Source: Vigna angularis
Taxonomy: Eukaryota; Streptophyta; Magnoliopsida; Fabales; Fabaceae
Direction: 5' to 3'
Length of the DNA: 64,000 bases
NCBI RefSeq assembly: GCF_016808095.1
Contig: NC_068975.1
Location: 29,377,501 to 29,441,500, forward strand
Made by a program: the position numbers and the translations under genes. Under the pieces are notes generated by a model, which did no database searches, was not told the origin of the DNA, and saw only the letters and a list, made by a program, of their open reading frames with translations. This document shows, one piece after another, positions 32,611-47,100 of the stretch (positions are counted from its first letter, which is position 1; each line of letters opens with the position of its first letter).

Positions 32611-34898
32611 TATAACATTCCAATTATATAGTATTAAAAATATAAAAAGCTATCAACATAATTAATAAAATAGATAATTTAACAAACAAAAATATAATAT
32701 TAATTTATAATCATCTAAGATAATTATAAAATCAAGTTTTATATACAAAGTACTAAGATCAAAACTACACACATGAATAATTATCTAAAATCATTAAAAC
32801 TAATGAGCATAAAACATTAAAACTTTTATGTCTATGGGTCACTCCATCTAATGCTTGTTCCATCATCACATTATCACCCTCTGCTTATACTCACAAGATG
32901 ATTATTGTCAGAACAAATAATGCACAAGAGCATTCCAACAAAACATAAGCAAGCGGGGTAAACTAGTAATACAAAACAATTTATAATATACATTAACATT
33001 TTTTTTACAAGAGTCATATTTCACATAAATCAATACAAACATCTTAATCATGTTAATACCTAGACTAGACTATCCAAATTTGGTATGAAAGCTGAGCTAT
33101 GGCGAGTTGTGCACTTGTGATGGATTTTACTGTTTTGTAAAATCATTGTCAATGAGTTTCACCATATCACACTCACAATGTTAGTTTAGACTAAGACTTT
33201 CTGCTACTTTCACCACATGTATCAATTCTCTCTACTTGAGAATGAATGATCATTAGAGTTTTAGGATAACTCCCAAGATTGAGCTTCCTGCATTCATAAC
33301 AACAACACTTTGTTACATCCATTAAGAATCCTCCCTAGGACTCTTACACACCTCATTCAATTTAAACATATGTTCCAACCCTTACCACAGATAATACAAC
33401 AAATCATTATAACTTCTAAAACCATACACATAAATGAAAGCATTCAAAAACACCCAAGAATAAAGACTCACTCGCTCAATGAATAGCCTCTACTCGCCCA
33501 ACGAGAGGCAAAACAACAAACCTTCCAAGCTCAGCAAGCTGACTTGCTCAACCTCTGGAACTCACTGTCAAGAGTCCCTTAAACTCGCCTAGCAAGCCCA
33601 TTTTGTTCGCGCAACCTTACTGCATAATTTTGCACCACCAAAAAGTGTGTAATTAGCATTGTTAAAACATCTATGACATATTCTAATCATTTTTACCAAC
33701 TTCTAACACTCCTAGATTGAATTATAAACTATTATGGACCTAAAAAAAAGTGTTAAACCCAACTTAAACTAGTTATCAACTATTTCACCACAAGATTTTA
33801 CTTAAAAACATCTAAAATCTTTCATTTTAGACCAAAATTGAATTCTACAAGTTCTAGCTCATTTTTAAGTAACTTACGGACTCTAACAAGATAGAAATAA
33901 CTTACCAACACCCTCTAAGAAGACCAATTTGATAGAGAACTTATAATTCAAAATTTCACTAATCCAAACCTCCATAAATTAACTTAAAACCAACCAAAAT
34001 GCTACCAATTCACTACTACTTTTTTTTAGATCAGATTTCAACTCATTCACCATTCTAACAAGTCATAAATCACTTTTAACTAGACTCAAAAACTGAAGTT
34101 TATCTTTTATTCCTTTAATTCAAAATTCACATACTCAAAATCTCTTGCTAGTTCAATACTCACAAACTTCTACTACTCATACTAGTTCCATACTCCTCCA
34201 CTTTTAACAAACCTCAACACAATCAAGAACATCTCAACAACTTAAAACATCACAATTATAAATTTAACACTGAATCATACAAATCCACAATCATCATGTG
34301 ATTAAGCATAAGTTCATAACCATTATTCACATTAAACAACAATTCAACATAAATATTCAACATTTACAGATCACACACCCTAAATGCTATCAATTCATGT
34401 TTTATAATTTAACATAAGACAATGATTAGCTTCGTTTACCTTACACCGAAGCTACCAAGCTCTAAAAACACTGAAACTTTTGTTTTCGACTCAAGGAATC
34501 TTAGAAATATCTACAAATCGCGAAATTGGAAATAGAGTTAGTCCTTAGGACATTGATTAACAAGGAATAAGAGAAGAGAAGTGGATGACACATACATCAC
34601 CCTTAAACTAGAGATTTTATGAACAAAATAATGAAAGAAAAAAGGAACAAAAACTTACTCTATACAATAAATTGATTAGGTAAAAACGTAAAATTCGTTA
34701 TTATGGTCGTCAAAAGGATGACTCGGGAGTTAAAAAAAAGTAGACAATAAGGAGAGAAAATTCAGAAACAAATTTTATAAAAAGAGACAAATATTTTAAA
34801 TAATAAGACGAATTTAAAATATTATATTTATGTTATTGAATTATTTTAAAATATAAAAATACTCTATCTCATTATTTTAAAACACTTCTCAGTCCTAA
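32611..34898. mobile_element. Possible old solo LTR (boundaries uncertain)
   Basis: The start TATAACATTCC looks like a decayed TGTAACAYCC LTR start. The interior is less AT-rich and carries ACTCGCTCAATGAAT and ACTCGCCCAACGAGAGG motifs that I associate with legume gypsy LTRs. AATTT precedes the start (32606-32610) and recurs after the suggested end (34899-34903), but AT-rich matches like this occur by chance. No coding domain. Confidence 0.3.
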
Positions 34899-34903
34899 AA
34901 TTT

Positions 34904-36120
34904 TTAGATATCAAAGTATATTTTTTCATTCTTTTATAATATATTAACAACATCTTAATTGAATTATTATTATTTTCGATGTTGTTTCTATAAAAGAAAA
35001 CCATGAAACTTTATTTGTATTTTCGATTTTATTATTTAAATTTGTTTGTTAAATGATATTTATTTGTTTAGTGGCATATCAGCTGTCAGTATATACTTTT
35101 TTTTCTTTCTGTGCTTGATAAATTTGTTCATATTATTTTTTTTCTTAATAAATATATTTTCATTTTGGTGTCTATGATATTTTTATTTTATTTTGATTTT
35201 GACATTTATTGACATCATTAAGATATGAATTATTTTTAAGTGATTAGTGGTTTAGAAGAACTAGTGCATTTATATTTTTAAAAATATTTTTTGGAGGAGA
35301 AAAATAATAAAAATAGAACAAATGTGTCATTTTCAATTATTTAAGGGTTTTTTTATCTTCTTTCTTTTTTTTTCCTTTACGCATTTCCTGTTTAAGTATA
35401 AAATCGAAAGAAGTTAAAAAGGTATCATTTGAATGATTCATCACTTAAATTATATGATAAATTATAGAGGGACCACGGTAAGAAGAAATTTCAAAACTAT
35501 GAGACTGAACTGAAAAAAATTGCCCACCAAGAAAATATTGAAGATTATAAAATAAAAATTTCCAAAATAAAAAGATTTCTTTTTAAAGACCATTATTTTT
35601 GTAGGTAGGGTAGAGAGATACACTTACACAATTTTAACTTAACTTTGATTTTCATTTAATTCTTTTATCTTCTCCAAGCTATGGTCGGTACTATGGATAC
35701 TAGTTAAAGGTAATAAAAAACTTAAATTAATTTTAGATTACTAATAAGTTATAATAATCAATTTTTAAATATTTAATAAATACAATCATTTACCTTTTAA
35801 AAGTTAATATTATTTAAAGAGTCATTCATTAACCATTCTATATATCATATTGTAGTTTTTTTGAATTATACTTTTATATGTAAAATTACATCCATCGGTC
35901 CCCATAGTATAATAATTTAATTTATTTAAGTAACATCTAAATAATTTTTTTCTTAATAAAGTTATCGTCAGTATCCACGAGAAATAAAACCATTTATATC
36001 ATGATTTGTTGTAAACAAATATAATTTTACAGTTTCTTGCAAGATTAAAAAATAATATAGAAAAATAGTACATTCTAGTTATAAATGGGTTCAGATTATC
36101 TATGTCTCTATGTTGAATGT
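34904..36120. other. Intergenic AT-rich, nothing recognised
   Basis: Long A/T tracts with no ORF of interest. The segment ends at the 9-bp target duplication of the Mutator-like element. Confidence 0.4.
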
Positions 36121-36129
36121 CCAGTTTAA

Positions 36130-39100
36130 GGCAAAGTTACCAAACTAGACAAATTTGCCACATATATTACGAAAATAGACAAAAAAAATTTAAAATACAA
36201 AAATAGGCAAGTCGTGGAGGACCCAAACGACTTCTAATGAAGAAGTCATGTTCCCCCTGCACGACTTCACCATATTTATTTGACTAGGGTTGGAGTCGTA
36301 TACCCCAAAAACGACTTTAGAATATAGTAATCGATTACCCGGTGTTATAATCGATTACCACGCCTTTTTTAATAAAAAATATAAAAAAAAAATTGAAATC
36401 GTAGGGGGCTTCACGACTTCAATAAGAGAAGTCGTGCACCTCCAACACATCTTTACTTTTTTCAATTTTTAACTTTTATTAATTAAAATCATTTATAATT
36501 TCTAAAAAATGTTTTTAAATGTATTTAAAATAATTAAAATTATATCTAATTAATAACTAAAGTTTTTCAATATTATTAAATAAATAAATTTCATACTTTT
36601 AATTTTCTTTGTAATTAAATTAAATTTTTTATAAAATAATTTCAATTAAATAATTTATAACTATAATTATTATAATTATCTAATTAAAAATTCAAAAAAA
36701 ATTATATTTCATTATAATTTACTTTTTATAATTTTTATTATTATAGTATATTTTTTTACAAATTATAATTAATTAATAATAATTTTTTTCATTATAAACT
36801 ATTTAAATTAATAAAATTATTAAATATAAACTATTTAAATTAATAAAAAAACTAAATAATTAAAATTGTAGGGGTTGACGACTTCTTGTATTGAAGTCGT
36901 GCACCCCACACACTTTCACTTTTTTTACTTTTTTCATTTAAAATTATTTATAATTTTTAAATAATATATTTAAATTTATTTAAAATATTAAAAATTATAT
37001 ATAATTAATATTTAAAGTTTTTTAATATTATTAAATAAAGGGTTAAATATGTTTTTAGTCCCTATACTATCATGCGATTTTGGGTTTAGTCTCTCTTTTA
37101 AACTAAGGTACATTTTAGTCCTCCTTCTTAAGGAAACTTTGATTTTAGTCCTCCAAATCCAACGGCGTTAAAAAAAGATCGAGGTGGCTAACGGTGAAAT
37201 TGTACGATTTTTTTTTTCTGACATTGAGTCAGTCTTTCTAAGCTTTTCTCTCTCCCTCTCCCTCCTCTCCTTCCATTGGGTCAGTCTTTTCCACTCTCAC
37301 CTCTCTTTCTTCAACTTCTCTTTCTCTCTCATTCCTCCAAACTCATTCCATTTCTCACTCTCATGAGTTGAAGAAACCTTGAAAAGTCACAATCTCATAT
37401 TTGTTCTTAATGAAAAGGTTTAATTACCATGTCTGCTTCATGAATGCATATACACATAAATCCTACATTTCAACCCTATCCATATTCAGATCCATATCTA
37501 ACTACAACAGACTCCTGTATCTGTTTTATACATAAAAAAAACACAATAAATGGAACAGAAATAATTAAGAAATAAATGGTAAAAATATTACCTGGTTGAA
37601 AATAAAGCAGTATTCTTCCCTGCTTCATTATTTCACTGTTTTTAATTCTTCAATTTTTAAATTAAACAATGTTTTTAAAATTATTATCTACCAACTAAAT
37701 ACATTTATCGGAATAAATTTCTTAAAATTAACATTTCCTATTAATAGAATATTATTTCTATCAAAAGCTAGAAACATATAAACATACTCGTTTCCACACC
37801 TTTGATATGTTATCCCTATGCTTGGCCTTTTTTCTAAATTACTATTAAATATAAGAGATACCTTTGGAGAGAACATCAGCTGAAGCTCTATCGTTGCTCC
37901 ATCAACCTTTGAACTTCATGAAAATGTCACGGGTTAGTCTGTCTTTGTGTTCAGCATGTTAGTTTGGTATCCCAATCTCATCCATCCATATAGGAATGAA
38001 CTATTTGAAACTGAATTGCGTGCAAGTTTTTGTTGTGGAAGCATTATGTTATGAGGTGATAATTTTACCTTGTCATTTTAAGAACTAATGATGTGCGCAT
38101 TCATTTGAGTGGTGGTGGTTTAATTGTTGCTCGTAGTTGAAGCACGGGTTACTAGACATTTTGGTTTATTCACGGTCTTAGGTTCTTAATGCCAATTTTA
38201 CACAGATCATTAAAGTGCATTATGTTGGTATCTGAAATTATTCCATGTGTTTCATCATCTAGGAGTCAGTACCCATTCAAGTGTAGCATGGTGTTTCTGG
38301 AATTCAATATCCTGATAGCTATCAACAACCGTTACAGCGTCAATGACCTTTTTGCAGAGGGTGGGAAGGTTGGGTAGAAGATGGAAGGAAGAGACGAGGG
38401 AGAGAGAGGGAGAAAAGGTGAGAAACACTGACTCAGCGCAAGAAAAGAAAATCATGTCAATCTACCGTTAGCCACGTCAGCTGGTTTTTAACGGTGTTAA
38501 TTTTGGAGGACTAAAATCAAAGTTTCCTTAAGAAGGAGGATTAAAATGTACCTTAGTTTGAAAGAGGGACTAAACCCAAAATCGCGTGATAGTATAGCGA
38601 CTAAAAACATATTTAACCCTTAAATAAATAAGCTTATTTTTGTTATTAAATTAATCACATTTTTGAAAATTATTTTAATTAAATAATTTATTACTATTAT
38701 TATTGTAATTACATAAATTAAAATGCACAAATATATTTTATTTCATTTTAATAAATATTTTTAAAATAAATATTTGTTTAAGTAAATTTATTATATTGAA
38801 AAAATTGTAATGAAATATATATATTTTCTTAATTTTTAATTACATAATTACATTAATAACAAAAATAAGTTAATTTATTATATTGAAATGTGATTAATTT
38901 AATAACAAAAATAAGTTTATTTATTTAATAATATTTAAAAACTTTAAATATTAATTATGTATAATTTTTAATATTTTAAATACATTTAAATATATAATTT
39001 AAAAATTATAAATCATTTTAAATAAAAAAAGTTAAAAAAGTGAAAGTGTGTGGGGGTGTTCAATACAAGAAATCATCAACCCCTACAATTTTAATTATTT

Positions 39101-39805
39101 TTTTTTATGAATTTAAATAGTTTATATTTAATAATTTTATTAATTTAAATAGTTTATAATGAAAAAAATTATTATTAATTAATTGTAATTTGTAAAAAAA
39201 TATACTATAATAATAAAAATTTAAAAAGTAAATTATAATAAAATATAAATTTTTTTGAATATTTAATTAGATAATTATAATAATTATAGTTATAAATTAT
39301 TTAATTGAAATTCTTTTATAAAATATTTAACTTAATTACAAAAATAATTAAAAGTATGAAATTTATTTATTTAATAATATTGAAAAACTTTAATTATTAA
39401 TTAGATATATTTTAAATTATTTTAAATATATTTAAAAACATTTTTTAGAAATTATAAATGATTTTAATTAATAAAAGTTAAAAATTAAAAAAAAAAAAGT
39501 AAAGATATGTTGGGGTGCACGACTTCTCTTATTGAAGTCATGAACCCCACTACGATTTCAATTTTTTTTATATTTTTTTATTAAAAAAGACGTGGTAATC
39601 GATTACAATACTTGGTAATAGATTATTATACCTAAAGTTGTTTTTGGGGTGCACGACTTCAATCCTGGTCAAATAAATAAGGTGAAATCGTGCAGGGGGA
39701 CACGACTTCTTCATTAGAAGTCGTATGGGCTCTCCAGGATTTTGTTTTTTTTTTGCCTATTTTCGTAATATCTGAGGCAAATTTGCCTAGTTTGGTAACT
39801 TTGCC
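36130..39805. mobile_element. Mutator-like element with very long terminal inverted repeats
   Basis: Termini are GGCAAAGTTACCAAACTAG and its inverted counterpart, with an exact 9-bp duplication CCAGTTTAA on both sides (36121-36129 and 39806-39814). Nine bases is the hallmark of Mutator-like transposons. The left arm (36130-37039) and right arm (38629-39805) are inverted copies over most of their length and include shorter palindromes around CACGACTTC and GAAGTCGTG and the word ATCGATTACC. Without the nested element the unit is about 2.1 kb and essentially all arms, so foldback-like. No transposase. Confidence 0.85.
37040..38619. mobile_element. Nested Mutator-like element
   Basis: Ends GGGTTAAATATGTTTTTAGT and inverse, with terminal inverted repeats of about 230 bp. 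An exact 9-bp duplication TTAAATAAA flanks it (37031-37039 and 38620-38628). It sits between the arms of the larger Mutator-like element. The central part, about 37360-38340, is less repetitive and may be captured genomic sequence. No transposase ORF found. Confidence 0.88.
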
Positions 39806-40787
39806 CCAGTTTAAAAACCACTTTTCCTCTTTTTTAGTCAACCTTTTTTCGTGTGTATGTTCTGTTAAATATTACAAAATTCTAATTAATATTTGTTGTT
39901 TGTGCATATAAATGTTTAATTTAAGCTTTTATGATTTTGTATACTGTTATAATATTTTATTTGTTATTATTATTATTTTAAATTTTAATTTATATCTTAT
40001 TTAAAACTATTTTATTTAAAATGTCACCATGATATAATAATACATGAAATGCATATTAAAAAAAATGATAACCATGCATCTTCATATGAGATACACATAT
40101 TCTACATTTTCATATGTGGTTAAATTAGTAGAATGTATTAATTAAATTAATTTAACTATTGGATAACTTATAATCGGAACAATTATGTCAACAGTAACAC
40201 GTCCAAAGAGTGGTGGAGTTTCTCATAATTTGGGGGGACTTTGTCAATTTTTTTTTATATATTTATGATAATATAAAAAATAAATTATCACTTGATTATT
40301 ATAGAAATGAAATAAATTAACATCTACAAAAAAACAAAACTAAAACAGAAACTGCTGTTAAAAGAAAGGCTTATCACTGAAAACAAATAAAGGAAGAGCA
40401 GTAGCTTAGCTGTGTTGCCAGCGGTTCTGCAGAGAAAGCACACCAGCTATGCTGCAAGCGGTGCTACAGACGAAGAATTTATCAGTTCTTTTGGTAAAAA
40501 AGAAATCATGTTTCTATTTAATCCAATAAAATTGATGTTTATATTTTCTAAAACATACAATACATCATTTAAATATATGGTAAAAAAATATAATTAAGAT
40601 TATCATAATATAACCAGCTCTTTAGAGATTTGAATGAATTTAATGGATATTAAATAAGTGGAAATGTTTTGAAGCAAAATAAATAAACAGGTTTCAAACA
40701 AAACAAAATCAATGATTAAAAATAAAAGTAAAAATAATCTTTTCACATTACTTAAAAAAAATATGATTGTTTTAATCATTTAAGACA

Positions 40788-40857
40788 AGAATAAATATGA
40801 GAATGAAGATAAATGTAAGAATAAATATGAGAATGAAGATAAATATAAGAATAAATA
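40788..40857. repeat. 30-bp tandem repeat, 2.3 copies
   Basis: Units AGAATAAATATGAGAATGAA + GATAAATGTA start at 40788, 40818 and 40848 (partial). Confidence 0.75.
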
Positions 40858-41404
40858 TAAAGTTTACTATGAATATTATTGGGAGAGAATATAAATAAAA
40901 TTGTCATTCATTTTAATTTTTATATAGAATTTACATATTAACTAAATATTAACTAATATTGATATAAGTATAGATAATATATAATCCTTAAATTTGAGTA
41001 TGACATGAGAATTTGTATATTGATCCGAACATTGATCTACACACTTAAGTGCAGAGTTTTACTAATTAAATAATTATTTTGCTAGCACTTTTTTCAAGTG
41101 CAATGCACTACGAATTATATATAATAGTAAGGGAAATTGTCATTCTTAATAATATTACAGAAGAAGAAGATAATCACAGAGTTAAAATAACAAGGACCAT
41201 TTATTTTTAAGTTGAATGAGTTGTTTGGTTTTCATTGTTTTATCTACAATCACATAAAAATATTAAATATTCTTATTATAAATATTTAATTATTCAATTC
41301 TAATTGAGAAATAAATTTAATTTCGATTGAAATAACTTAATATTTTTCCGTTTAATAAAAAATTATTATGTTTAAATTTATTTCAAAATAAAAATATGTA
41401 ACAT

Positions 41405-41680
41405 AAATAATCTAATGATCGATTAAATGATTGGTTGACTGAATGATTGAAATCGAAAGATGGAGACCATATGGTTGAGAAGTGAAACCGAGTGGCAGAT
41501 ACCAAGTGACAAAAGCTGAATGGTTAAGCTAAAATGTTAAAATTGAAAAGTCGACAAAAAAATTAAAATCGTATAACTAATCGGATGGTTGAGGATGAAT
41601 AATTAAGGTCGAATGGTCGAAACTGAATAATTAAGGTCAAATGGTCCATCAAATGATTTAGACTGAATGACCGACTAAGA
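41405..41680. repeat. Degenerate GAATGGTCGAA-type repeat
   Basis: Many imperfect repeats of words such as GAATGGTCGAA, GAATAATTAAGGTC and AAATGATT, without a fixed period. It could be a decayed minisatellite or part of an unrecognised element. Confidence 0.4.
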
Positions 41681-44131
41681 TATCAATACTAAAAAGTGTA
41701 AAAAAATTAATGTATAATTAATATCTGAAGAACCATGTCTAAAATTTTTATTTATAATTAGTGTTATGTATTTTTACTTTAATCATAATTCAATCCTACT
41801 TTAACATAGTTAAATTATGATTATCATTTATTATCAAATGTCTATCTGAATTTTATTTTTAAATCAGTTGATCTTGCTATTGACTCACTAATTAATAAAG
41901 AAAAATCAATTGATTGATTGATCTGTCAGTCCATTGATCAAAGTGTTAATTCATATGTTTTATTGAAAAAAAATAAGTATAACACATGAGCTAAGTGTTA
42001 ATCTATCCATCTTATTGACAAAAAAAATAAGTATAACACGAGCTATCGTGAAATACAAAGAAATAATGTCATCGTGTGTGTGTTAATTAGTAGTAGTAGC
42101 ATTTTCGTTGGAGACTTTTTGTTTTTTCAGAAAAGAAAAAGAACATCAACATGTTGGGGTTTTAATAGCAATGTAGAGTTTACCAAAAGAAGGCCCAAAA
42201 CCTTTTAGCAAACAAGAGTTACAACATATCTCAGAGACGTAGGTATTCTAATTTGGATGGTCCAACATGTAAGGTCTATAACTTTTTGGCAAGGAATTAC
42301 TAATACTTTACTTATTTAGATATGATAAGATAAAATATAATAATTATTATAAACTATTATAATTTGTTTTTTTTGTGTGTGTGTGTGTTGATATGATATA
42401 ATAGTGTGATTTTATTACTATCCCAATATATATTTTGTATGACATGAGGGTGAGTTAAACTTAAGAAAATATCATAAGATTTGTGTCCCTTTCTCCAGAG
42501 TTTACCTTAAATTATTTAAAAGAATAACAGATCGAAATCAAACAATTATTATGAGTTTATTAAAAAAATTCAATGTACAAAGTAACTATCACTAGATTAG
42601 TTTGGTTAGATAAGATTGAATCTAATTGTTTATCAATCAATTAAATCGTTCCAAATTATCAGATTAGTTAGGTAATTCTGATCCTATAAAATGAGTATTC
42701 TTAGTTCTAACTTTTAAATATATTATGAGAATGACAAAGCTAAATAATAAATAAACCATTCCATTAAACATTTAATTTAATTTAGCGTTACTAAATGCTT
42801 TTTCTGATCTTAAAAATGACATTTTATCATTTTAAATAATTATATTTTTTAGGTAATTAAAAATTAAATAACCTAGTGAAACAATTTTTAGTGCTCACAA
42901 CAACAACTTTATACTTTTTTCTGCAATTATAGAGTAAATAAATTAATGTATTAAAATAATATTTATGAAAAGTTTAAAAGTAAAAATTTCGGAGTAGAAA
43001 AATAACACGATGTCTTTATGCAACATCTAAAAAATGTTAAGAATTATAAATCTCGAAAAAGTACCAATTCACTGCAATTTTCTTTTTAAATCTTATATGT
43101 CTGAAATAATTTCGAAGAGTCTTTTAAGGCTAAATTCAGTCAATTTCGGAGAATTAAATAAATAAAAATTATGGTCTTTCAACTCTTCCATACTCCAAGT
43201 TGATACGATTTTTTTAAAAATATACTAAAATAACGATTTTCCAAGAAAATTACACAACATGCCAAAAAAATATTTATTTGTACCGAAAATAATTGATATT
43301 AGATTTCACACTTGTACCTCTTAATGAAAAAGGAGAGTGCAATTCTTAATCTGAGAATACAATTGTAATTAAAAATAAGCACTTTACTTTTAACTACACC
43401 ATGAAAACCAAAATTTGTTTGATATGAAATAGAATTGTAGAATACCTAATTATTAGGAGTATTGAAAAAAAAAACCCTATAATTCGTAATTGGTAGATAT
43501 AAATTTTTAAAAAGGTGGGGACAAAAGATATAAGTCATGGACCAAAGCAATCACCAATAGTAATCAAACGATGCACGCAATTTCAAAGTTTCAACGGCTT
43601 GAAGCAAAGCAAGTGGTAGCAAAGTTGGAATGAAACACAAAACGACACAGTTTCTTCATCTTTATCATTGCTTCATCGATCCGATGAAGTCAAGGACTTT
43701 CGATTTTCGAAGGTGATGATAATATTTTTTTCTTAGAAAAGAGTGACAAGAGGAGGCAACCATCCAACGATACAAATGCATGATGAATGGAGTAGAAGAA
43801 AATAAGAAAACAATATCCAATCTAATTTTTTTGCCGTACATTTTATCATTGCATTTTTTGACCTTTCTTATTAAAAAAAAAGAAGAAAACAAAATATAAT
43901 GTTGTTTTAGACATGATATCCCTACATATTTAATAAATAAATTGGTAAATGTAAACTTAATCATAAAGAAACACGTGGGAAAACATTGGTAGTTGGTTCC
44001 AAGAAGCCAAGAATGGTCCCCTACATACAGTTCCACCAATCACCCTTCCTTTCTTTCTCTGTCTCCAACACGAGCCAATGTACATAAAGAATCTATATGC
44101 TATCATTTTCTATCTCTTCAACTCTCAGACT

Positions 44132-47100
44132 ATGGCTACACCATGGAACATTCAACTCACACCCACTATCTTCACTGTTTGTGTTTTTCTCATCTTCTCT
44201 TGCGCTTCACCGACAGAAGAAACACCAGTTGGTTATGGTTACACCATCTCAACTGTTAGCAATTATCCCATAACCAACTCTTTGATTGCAAACCTTAACC
44301 TTATCAAATCCTCCTCTGTTTTCGGACCCGACATACCACACCTCTCCCTCTCCGCTAGGTAACAACTACAACTGCTGCTGATTAATTAGCCTCATTCAAT
44401 GTTGTTCACTTACTCATCTACATGTTTCGTACCCTTAATTTTACATATTTTTCTATTATCTATATAGATAAGTAACTGTTTTTTCTGGAATGCAGTTTTG
44501 AGAACAAGGATAGGTTGAGAGTGAGAATCACTGACTCTAATCACCAAAGATGGGAAATTCCACAACATGTCATTCCCAGAGCTTCCTCTTCTCAGTATCA
44601 CCCTCTTCGCTTCCTCAATAGCAAACAAGGTTTCCAACACTCTATCACTCTTACACGTCCAGACTCAGACCTTGTTTTCACCCTCCATAACACCACCCCA
44701 TTTGGCTTCACTCTGTCGCGCAAATCCTCCAACGATGTTCTCTTTAATGCCGCACCTGACCCTTCCAACCCTCAAACTTTTCTTGTCTTCAAAGACCAGT
44801 ACTTGCAGCTCTCCTCCTCGCTTCCGCCACAAAGAGCCTCTCTTTACGGCCTCGGGGAACACACCAAGAGCTCCTTCAAGCTCCGACCCAACCAGACCCT
44901 TACACTGTGGAATGCAGATATTGCAAGCGCCAACCCGGACTTGAACCTTTATGGCTCTCACCCTTTTTACTTGGACGTGAGATCACCCTCCCCAGATGGA
45001 ACAGTGAAGGCTGGCACCTCACATGGGGTGTTGCTGCTCAACAGCAATGGAATGGATATTGTGTATGGCGGTGATCGCATTACTTATAAGGCCATTGGTG
45101 GGGTTTTTGATCTCTATTTCTTTGCTGGATCCTCCCCAGAGCTGGTGTTGGAACAGTACACTGAACTCATTGGCAGGCCTGCTCCAATGCCTTATTGGTC
45201 CTTTGGTAAGTCACAATACACCCTTGTACTTAACTTCAAGTTTTAAATTGCAGCCACAATCGTAGCAGTTTCCTTCCAATCTTTTATATTGCTAAAAGTT
45301 ACAGACAAATGCGATTGATGATGTCAAATAAAATCCTAAATATTGCGGTCAAAATTTCAGTGCCGACGGTTTTTTAAAGCTTTTGAGACTTTGATTACAT
45401 TATTTTTAACTGTGGTTATAGTAAAATAAAGAAAGAGGAATATAGAAGTGTCAAAGCTTTGAAAATTGAAACTTGAAAGGAGATGAAAGTTTCTCTACGG
45501 TTCTATACTGTATCATTAACAGCGAATAAAGTCTCTTTTTCTTAGCATTAACAAGTTATCACATTTTTTGTTTTGTTTTTGTTTTGATAACGATGAATCT
45601 TGTTACTCTGTTTCCTCCAAGAACAGACGCGTGATTCATTGTCTCATTGAATTAAAAATTTATCGGTGCATCCTGTGAACTTTATGATTGTACCCATGGA
45701 TATTTACTTCCCTTGTTAACCCACATCAGTAATATCTCTTGTGAAGGTTTTCATCAGTGTCGATATGGCTACAAGAATGTAAGTGATCTCCAGGGTGTGG
45801 TTGCTAACTATGCAAAAGCAGCTATACCCCTTGAAGTAATGTGGACAGATATTGATTATATGGATGCATATAAAGATTTTACATTTGATCCCATCAACTT
45901 TCCGCTGGAGAAGATGAGAAGTTTTGTTGACACTCTTCACAAAAATGGTCAGAAATACGTACTTATCCTGGATCCAGGTACATAGTTTTGACACCATAGA
46001 AATTCTTTCAAATCTCTAAAACTATACTCTGCTCTTAGTGTTTGATGATGCATCATTACATATTTCATTAATTTGAGGTAGATTTTGGAAACAGGTATCA
46101 GTGTAAATGAGACATATGAAACCTATGTTAGAGGTTTGAAGGCTGATATCTACATAAAGAGAAATGGAAGCAACTATCTTGGTAAAGTTTGGCCTGGAGA
46201 AGTTTATTACCCTGATTTCCTAAACCCTGGAAGCCAAGCATTTTGGGGTGGGGAAATCAAATTATTTAGGGATCAGCTGCCTTTTGATGGTCTCTGGATT
46301 GACATGAATGAGTTATCTAATTTCATTACTTCTCCCTCCATTCCGTCTTCTAGTCTTGATAACCCTCCCTATAAAATTAACAATGTTGGAGACCAACGAC
46401 CCATTAATGACAGAACAGTCCCAGCAACATCTTTGCACTATGGTAATGTCACTGAGTACAATGCCCACAATTTGTATGGACTACTAGAATCCAAAGTTAC
46501 TAACAAGGCATTGGTGGATATAACTGGTAAAAGGCCATTCGTCCTAACTAGATCAACTTTTGTGAGTTCTGGTAAGTATGCTGCCCATTGGACAGGAGAT
46601 AATGCTGCTACATGGAACGATTTGGCATATTCAATTCCATCGATATTAAATTCTGGAATCTTTGGAATTCCGATGGTTGGAGCAGATATCTGTGGTTTTG
46701 GTGGAAATACAACTGAAGAACTTTGCCGGCGCTGGATCCAGGTAAAATCGTCCCTCAGGTGCAGTAGTATGGAGTAATATTTTTATAGTGTGAAGTGTTG
46801 TTGTGTTCATAGCTTTCCTAGCCTAAAGATAAAATTAGTCACTTGGGAAAACCCATTGCTTTGTTGGAAATGCATGCAGAAACGAAGTATGAAATGTCAT
46901 GGCATACATATCTAACAAGTCTTGTTTTTCGAACTGTAGTTGGGGGCTTTTTACCCCTTTGCCAGAGATCATTCAGATAAAAACTCCATCAGACAAGAGC
47001 TTTACATTTGGGAATCAGTTGCGGCATCAGCTAGGAAAGTGCTTGGACTTCGTTACCGTCTTCTCCCTTATTTCTACACACTAATGTACGAAGCACATAC

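Larger units (their letters stand above)
39815..44131. other. Intergenic region upstream of the alpha-glucosidase genes
   Basis: AT-rich, no gene seen. Contains a 30-bp tandem repeat at 40788-40857 and a degenerate repeat at about 41405-41680. The last 120 bp (pyrimidine-rich, CTTTCTTTCTCTGTCTCC) are the presumed 5' UTR of the first alpha-glucosidase gene. Confidence 0.45.

Noticed and set aside
36199..36450. CRISPR-like spaced repeats (CACGACTTC/GAAGTCGTG)
   Set aside because: Plant nuclear context; the words are small palindromes within Mutator-like arms with no regular spacing.
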